A stretch of 64,000 bases of DNA. It comes from UBA8522 sp049287565. Its GTDB lineage: Bacteria; Acidobacteriota; Aminicenantia; Aminicenantales; UBA8522. A model generated the notes under the pieces. That model had not been told where the DNA came from and made no database searches. It saw only the letters and a program-made list of their open reading frames with translations. Positions 59,840-64,000 of the stretch are shown here, piece after piece. The stretch lies in NCBI GenBank assembly GCA_049287565.1, contig JBAQGA010000189.1, forward strand, positions 18,306 to 82,305, written 5' to 3'. Every line of letters begins with the position of its first letter. Position 1 is the first letter of the stretch. The translations under genes and the position numbers were made by a program.

Positions 59840-60519
59840 GATCGGATCAGGGATTCGAAGATCAGCCGGCCGTCCTGGCTGCCGAGGGACGCTTCCGAGG
59901 CTCTCTCCGGGTGGGGCATCATGCCCATGACGTTGCCGCGCCGGTTGATCAGCCCGGCGATGGCCGCCGCCGAGCCGTTGACGTTCGCTGCCTCGGTCGT
60001 CTCTCCTTTTTCATCGACATAGCGGAGGACGACCTGACCCTGCTCCTCCAGCTTGGCCAGATTTTCGGGTGGAGCGAAAAAGTGGCCGTCGAAGTGGGCG
60101 ATCGGGATGCGGAGGACCTGACCTCGCTGGGCCAGGCGGGTGAACGGGGTCCCCGGATTGTCTATGCGGAGTTGGACGAACTGGCAGAGGAACTTGAGGT
60201 TCTTGTTCCTCAGCATTGCCCCGGGGAGCAGCCCGAGCTCGAGGAGCACCTGGAACCCATTGCAGATCCCCAGGATCATCCCTCCCCGGTCGGCGAACTC
60301 GGCAACCTCCTGCATCAGCGGAGAAAAGCGGGCGATGGCACCCGACCGCAGATAATCACCGTAGGAAAACCCGCCCGGCAGGACGACGCAATCGACATTC
60401 TGGAGGTCGTGGTTCTTATGCCAGAGGAAAACGGTCTCCTGGCCGAGCACATCCCTGAGGACATAGAAAGTATCGTAATCGCAATTCGAACCGGGGAAGA
60501 TGACCACGCCGAACTTCAA
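59836..60519 (-). CDS. purQ: Phosphoribosylformylglycinamidine synthase glutaminase subunit PurQ
   Basis: 227 residues from a TTG at 60519, giving an N-terminus LKFGVVIFPGSNCDYDT as usual for PurQ; upstream frame sequence overlaps purS and is not coding here. Glutaminase Cys in GICNGFQVLLELG (about residue 85) and the His/Glu pair in MMPHPERASE complete the triad. It supplies ammonia to PurL. It starts 10 bases after purS. Confidence 0.92.
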   Translation of the reverse strand: MKFGVVIFPGSNCDYDTFYVLRDVLGQETVFLWHKNHDLQNVDCVVLPGGFSYGDYLRSGAIARFSPLMQEVAEFADRGGMILGICNGFQVLLELGLLPGAMLRNKNLKFLCQFVQLRIDNPGTPFTRLAQRGQVLRIPIAHFDGHFFAPPENLAKLEEQGQVVLRYVDEKGETTEAANVNGSAAAIAGLINRRGNVMGMMPHPERASEASLGSQDGRLIFESLIRS

Positions 60520-60529
60520 GGGGTCAAAC

Positions 60530-60781
60530 CTATCTTTCTTCTCCCAGGATCTCCCAGGTGAACTTCTCGATGATCGGGTTGGCCAGGACCTTGTCAGCGA
60601 TCTCCGGGACGACGTGGCGGGCCTGCTCTTCCGTAATGCCGTCGAGTGCGATCTCGAAGACCTTGCCCTGCCGGACATCCTTGACGAATCCGTAGCCTAG
60701 GGTGAGAAGCGCGTTCTTCACCGTCTGCCCCTGGGGGTCGAGGACGCTTTCTTTGAAGGAAACGAGGATTCTAACTCGCAT
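60530..60781 (-). CDS. purS: Phosphoribosylformylglycinamidine synthase subunit PurS
   Basis: 83 residues. MRVRILVSFKESVLDPQGQTV and VRQGKVFEIAL are typical of PurS. Its start overlaps the purB end by 11 bases, and it forms the complex with PurQ and PurL encoded downstream. The extra frame upstream of 60781 lies inside purB. Confidence 0.93.
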   Translation of the reverse strand: MRVRILVSFKESVLDPQGQTVKNALLTLGYGFVKDVRQGKVFEIALDGITEEQARHVVPEIADKVLANPIIEKFTWEILGEER

Positions 60782-62072
60782 GCCCGAGGACCCTTTCGAA
60801 GATATAATCGATCTTGTCGAGATATGCGTCGAGCGTGAAGCAGGCGGCGATCTCCTGAGGCGTGAGGATGGCCAGGATGTCCTTATCCGCCAACAGAAGG
60901 TCTTTGAAGCTGAGGTCCTCTTTCCAGACGCGCAGGCTCGACCGCTGGACAAGTTCGTAGGCCTGCGGCCTGGGAATGTTCTTGTCGGTGAGGGCGATGA
61001 GGACGCGCTGGCTGAAGACGAGCCCTTTGGTCGCCTCGATGTTCGCCTTCATCCGGTCTTCGTGGACGACCCAGTTCCGGATGATGTCGACCGTTTCCGA
61101 GAGCAGATAATCGGCCAGGATGAAGGAGTCGGGAAAGATGATCCGTTCGGCCGAGGAATGGGAGATATCGCGTTCATGCCAAAGGGGGATATTCTCGAGC
61201 GCCACCAGAAGATTTCCCCGCAGGATCCGGGAGAGCCCGGTGATCCTCTCGGCCCGCACCGGATTCTTTTTATGGGGCATAGAGGACGACCCTTTTTGGC
61301 CTTTGGTGAAGGGCTCTTCCAACTCCAGGACCTCGGTCTTCTGGAGGTGCCGCAGCTCGGTGGCGAACTTGTCCAGGCTCGCACCCAGCAGCGCTAAGGC
61401 CGAGAGAGCCTCGGCGTGCCGGTCGCGCTGCAACACCTGCGTGGAGACCTTGGCCGGGCGGAGGCCGAGACGAAGGAGGGCCATCTCTTCCACCCTGGGG
61501 TCGAGATGGATGTAGGTCCCGACCGAACCGGAGATGCGCCCGACGCTGATGCCCTCGAGCGCCCGCCGGAGCCTGGCCTCGTGGCGGCCGATCTCTTCAT
61601 ACCAGACCAAAAGCTTCACTCCGAAGGTGATCGGCTCGGCATGGACGCCGTGGGACCGGCCCATCATCACCGTCTTCCTGTGACGGAGGGCCTGTACTTT
61701 GACGATATCTTTGAGAGAAACGAGGTCGTGGATGACCTTGTCGAGCGACTCCTTGAGGAGGAGAGAGAGGGCGGTGTCGACGACATCGTAGGAAGTCAAC
61801 CCCAGATGGATGTGACGGGCGTCTTCGCCGACGTATTCGCCCACAGATTCGAGGAAGGCGATGACGTCGTGCTTGACCACCCGCTCGATCTCTTCGATCC
61901 GGGTGAGGGAAAAAGCCGCTTTGTCCTTGATTCTCTGGAGAGCAGCCGCCGGGATCCGGCCGAGCTCGGCCCAAGCCTCGCAGACGGCCAACTCGACGTC
62001 CAGCCACTTTCGGTATCTGTTCTCGTCGGACCAGACAGCCCCCATCTCGGGCCGGGTATACCTGTCGATCAT
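60771..62072 (-). CDS. purB: Adenylosuccinate lyase
   Basis: 433 residues. The fumarase/aspartase signature SSSMPHKKNPVRAERI contains the catalytic Ser; MMGRSHGVHAEPITFG holds the catalytic His. It acts twice in purine synthesis (SAICAR and adenylosuccinate cleavage). First gene of the purB-S-Q-L unit, with AAGGAA before the ATG and a near-consensus promoter. Confidence 0.96.
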   Translation of the reverse strand: MIDRYTRPEMGAVWSDENRYRKWLDVELAVCEAWAELGRIPAAALQRIKDKAAFSLTRIEEIERVVKHDVIAFLESVGEYVGEDARHIHLGLTSYDVVDTALSLLLKESLDKVIHDLVSLKDIVKVQALRHRKTVMMGRSHGVHAEPITFGVKLLVWYEEIGRHEARLRRALEGISVGRISGSVGTYIHLDPRVEEMALLRLGLRPAKVSTQVLQRDRHAEALSALALLGASLDKFATELRHLQKTEVLELEEPFTKGQKGSSSMPHKKNPVRAERITGLSRILRGNLLVALENIPLWHERDISHSSAERIIFPDSFILADYLLSETVDIIRNWVVHEDRMKANIEATKGLVFSQRVLIALTDKNIPRPQAYELVQRSSLRVWKEDLSFKDLLLADKDILAILTPQEIAACFTLDAYLDKIDYIFERVLGHAS

Positions 62073-62097
62073 CGCGGATTCCTTGAAAAGAGGTCAA

Positions 62098-62126
62098 ATC
62101 ATAGCAAGGAGAGGTGGGCTTGTCAA
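62098..62126 (-). promoter_or_regulatory. Promoter of the purine operon
   Basis: On the minus strand TTGACA (62126-62121), 17 bases, TATGAT (62103-62098). Predicted start near 62091, 19 bases before the purB ATG. Confidence 0.75.
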
Positions 62127-62185
62127 TTTCACCTTGCGTTTCCAAGGATCTTGATCCATCTTTGTCTAATAGGATGAAGGCAGTG

Positions 62186-62761
62186 ATGGACGATGTCGAG
62201 GAAGAAAAACTCGTCGAACTGGCCGGGAGAGGCGACCTGGACGCCTCCACGGAGCTCATCCGCCGCTATCGGGAACGGATCTACCGGACGATCTTCCGCT
62301 TCACCCGCAACCACGATGACACGGATGATCTGGCTCAGGAGACCTTCCTGCGGGCCTTCAGAAATCTGCGGAGTTTTGGCCGGAGATCGGGATTTTATAC
62401 CTGGATCTATCGGATCGCCGTGAACCAATGCCTCAATTTCCTGAAGAAAAAAGTAAAGGAGCCGCGTCGGGAGGAATTCGCCGACCGACTGATCGACGGC
62501 CGACGGCAAGCCTTTGGGTCGCCGGAATCGGCCATGGCTGCCGGAGAATTCCAGGAACGGCTGACCGCAGCTATCGACTCCCTGCCCTTGCCATACAGGG
62601 CTTGCTTCACCCTGGTCGTTTTCCAGGGAATGAACCATCGCCGGGCCGCCGCCGTGCTGGGCTGTTCGGAGAAGACTGTATCCTGGCGAATGCACAAGGC
62701 GAGGAAGATGCTCCAGGTCCGCTTAAGTCCTTACCTGGGCGAGGTGTCTGATGAACTGTGA
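62186..62761 (+). CDS. ECF-type RNA polymerase sigma factor
   Basis: 191 residues from the ATG at 62186, preceded by AAGG; alternative starts at 62174 and 62114 extend it slightly. Region 2 (YRTIFRFTRNHDDTDDLAQETFLRAFRNL, about 31-59; YTWIYRIAVNQCLNFLKKK) and region 4 (LPLPYRACFTLVVFQGMNHRRAAAVLGCSEKTVSWRMHKARKML) are clear. Overlaps its anti-sigma gene by 11 bases. Confidence 0.92.
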   Translation: MDDVEEEKLVELAGRGDLDASTELIRRYRERIYRTIFRFTRNHDDTDDLAQETFLRAFRNLRSFGRRSGFYTWIYRIAVNQCLNFLKKKVKEPRREEFADRLIDGRRQAFGSPESAMAAGEFQERLTAAIDSLPLPYRACFTLVVFQGMNHRRAAAVLGCSEKTVSWRMHKARKMLQVRLSPYLGEVSDEL

Positions 62762-63344
62762 AAAAATCAAACGCTGGATTTCCGACGATCTCGACGGCGC
62801 GCTCACGCCCAAGAAAAAACAAAGGCTCGAATCCCACCTGAGCTCCTGCCCCGCCTGCCGGGATTACGAGCGGGAGCTCCGGCTCATCCAGGCCGGGAGC
62901 GTCCGGATCGAAGGACCCGGGGCCTCGCCCGAACACCTGGAGGCCTTGTCCACAGGGATCATGGCCAAGCTTCGGCTGGAGAGACAGGAGGAGAGAGCAG
63001 CGCGTGCCTTTCTCTCGATATGGCGGTGGGCCCGGGTGGCCGCCCCAACGGTTTTGGCCATTGCCCTCGGTGTTTTCCTCTTCCGAGGCGGGGGAGAGTT
63101 GCCGCAGGATGAGATCTTTTCCTTCGAAGGTTGTCTCGACCGGGTCTTTCAGGAGATCGGCGGGGATGATGACATCGCGGCCGACTTCAGCCGTTTCCTC
63201 GCCGGCTCGCTTCTGGGTGGGGGCGAAGCGGTTGTTCTGGAGGACGATATCGATCTCTGGAACGAACCGCTCTTTTGGCGGAGTCTGAGCGATGAGGATC
63301 TCGGATGGATCGAAGAAGAGATCAAGAAAGGAATCCGGTCTTAG
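62751..63344 (+). CDS. Zinc-binding anti-sigma factor
   Basis: 197 residues. N-terminal zf-HC2 domain with the HxxxCxxC motif (ESHLSSCPACRDY, about residues 28-40), one transmembrane helix (about 98-113), and an acidic C-terminal region. Overlap with the ECF sigma gene supports the anti-sigma role, holding the sigma factor until a signal arrives. Confidence 0.88.
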   Translation: MNCEKIKRWISDDLDGALTPKKKQRLESHLSSCPACRDYERELRLIQAGSVRIEGPGASPEHLEALSTGIMAKLRLERQEERAARAFLSIWRWARVAAPTVLAIALGVFLFRGGGELPQDEIFSFEGCLDRVFQEIGGDDDIAADFSRFLAGSLLGGGEAVVLEDDIDLWNEPLFWRSLSDEDLGWIEEEIKKGIRS

Positions 63345-63354
63345 GAGGTCAAGG

Positions 63355-63855
63355 ATGAGAAAAAGACGAAGTCTCTTCGTGCTTGCCGGTGTCATCTTTT
63401 GGAGCGGACTTTTCCTGTTTGCGCACGCTCAGGACCAGAGGCCGCCCAATAGGGAGAGAATCCGTGAGAACATCCACCGGCTGCGCCTTCTGCGGATGAC
63501 CGAAGCCCTCGGTCTCAGCGAGGAACAGACGGCCAAAATCTATCCGGTCGCCTCGCGAATCGAGAAAGACAAGCAGGCGATCCTCGGAGAGATCAACCGC
63601 GAAATGCGTCGCCTTCAAGACCTCCTGGCCGAAGCCGACACCGATGAGACGGACCTGTCGGCCAGCGTCGCGAAGATCAAGGAGCTGAGACAGAAGTTCC
63701 AGCATAAAGACCGGGAGTTCGAGGACTTCCTGGAGGAGAATCTGAGCCCGCTCCAGAGGGCCAAGTATCTCCTTTTTTCGGCCGAATTCTACAGGGGGAT
63801 CACCGAGGGATTGAGAAGACGGCGGCCGCAGGGCCGAGATCAGCGGCCGACCTGA
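63355..63855 (+). CDS. Periplasmic Spy/CpxP-like or heavy-metal sensor-like protein
   Basis: 166 residues from the ATG at 63355 (AGGAGGT upstream). A signal peptide (about 1-25, ending AHA) precedes a helical, charged chain with LRMTEALGLSEEQTAKIYPVA and LSPLQRAKYLLFS, similar to LTXXQ/Spy and zinc-resistance-like periplasmic proteins. As third gene of the module it probably senses or buffers envelope stress. Confidence 0.75.
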   Translation: MRKRRSLFVLAGVIFWSGLFLFAHAQDQRPPNRERIRENIHRLRLLRMTEALGLSEEQTAKIYPVASRIEKDKQAILGEINREMRRLQDLLAEADTDETDLSASVAKIKELRQKFQHKDREFEDFLEENLSPLQRAKYLLFSAEFYRGITEGLRRRRPQGRDQRPT

Positions 63856-63884
63856 GAAAAAGTTATCTCTCCTCTCCCTGTCAA

Positions 63885-63950
63885 GTCATTTAAAAAGGTA
63901 ACCATGGGAGGTATCATCTTGTCATTTAAAAACCTTACCATGATGGAGGT
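63885..63950. repeat. AT-rich direct repeat after the Spy-like gene
   Basis: GTCATTTAAAAA occurs at 63885-63896 and 63921-63932 (36 bases apart), each followed by a short AC-rich run and CCATG...GGAGGT. The second copy leads into an open frame from an ATG at 63940 that runs off the window, and TTGACA at 63950-63955 may be a -35 box. It could be a regulatory repeat or the edge of a transposable element. Confidence 0.45.
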
Positions 63951-64000
63951 TGACAAGGGGGCCTCCTGGTCTGGTACGAACATAAACATTGGCTCCAAAC

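Noticed and set aside
63885..63950. CRISPR-like repeat
   Set aside because: Only two imperfect copies with no regular spacers and no cas genes.

Overview
The window is a GC-rich, densely coded bacterial chromosome segment with short intergenic gaps. The longest gene-free stretches are about 285 bases (22009-22293) and 253 bases (7568-7820). No rRNA, tRNA, CRISPR array, insertion sequence or prophage was seen. Outer-membrane beta-barrel proteins with signal peptides, RodZ, FtsEX and an APC-rich transporter set point to a didermic bacterium. The 2-oxoacid:acceptor oxidoreductase, NadA, Fe-S L-serine dehydratase, rubrerythrin, rubredoxin and several ferritin-like proteins suggest an anaerobe or microaerophile. 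The overall flavour resembles Acidobacteriota or Aminicenantes-like lineages, but this is an impression from gene content, not a phylogenetic result.

Layout. 1-7.1 kb: a sugar operon (GH127 beta-L-arabinofuranosidase, ribulokinase, ribulose-phosphate epimerase, a fucose-isomerase-family protein, a polyol dehydrogenase, DeoC). 7.1-10.6 kb: a VTT membrane protein, L-serine dehydratase with a structured leader candidate, a ThyA-family protein and a small membrane protein. 10.7-16 kb: a nitrogen-control module in which a histidine kinase and an NtrC-type regulator precede a near-perfect sigma-54 promoter driving a small protein and glutamate dehydrogenase. 16-25 kb: a DPPR-synthase-like UbiA protein, rodZ-ntrY-ntrX-recO, endonuclease V, ftsEX and two small membrane proteins. 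25-32.8 kb: mutM, then a strong consensus promoter leading a ferritin-like protein, rubredoxin, rubredoxin reductase and a porin, followed by purA, a DUF438/PAS protein and PhzF. 32.9-40.6 kb: 2-oxoacid oxidoreductase, then an Fe-S and oxygen-tolerance cluster (Nfu, an IscS homologue lacking the PLP lysine, IscU with zinc ribbons, TusA, NadA, rubrerythrin, ferritin-like protein, Nth). 40.6-50.2 kb: an ECF sigma module, a radical SAM enzyme, archease-RtcB, a third ferritin-like protein, PolX and a tandem ThyX. 50.2-54.7 kb: two APC permeases carrying cytoplasmic regulatory domains (UspA pair; PTS EIIA plus RCK-C). 54.8-62.1 kb: a purine operon purB-S-Q-L, an outer membrane protein, purN and tyrS. 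62.2-64 kb: a second ECF sigma, anti-sigma and Spy-like module, then an AT-rich direct repeat.

Themes. Carbon flow runs from arabinoside to pentose phosphate and from serine and glutamate to 2-oxoacids, which KorAB can oxidise. Fe-S biogenesis sits beside Fe-S enzymes (NadA, Nth) and peroxide and iron defence proteins. Several genes (rodZ, mutM, thyX, nfi) have a sigma-70-like -10 element placed so that the transcript would start at or within a few bases of the start codon, with no Shine-Dalgarno, which suggests leaderless translation. The most unusual items are the IscS-like protein with a dismantled PLP pocket, the sigma-54/enhancer arrangement before the gdh operon, the apparent AUC start of ftsX, the NtrX homologue with a GAFPQA loop, and the coexistence of ThyA-type and tandem ThyX-type proteins.
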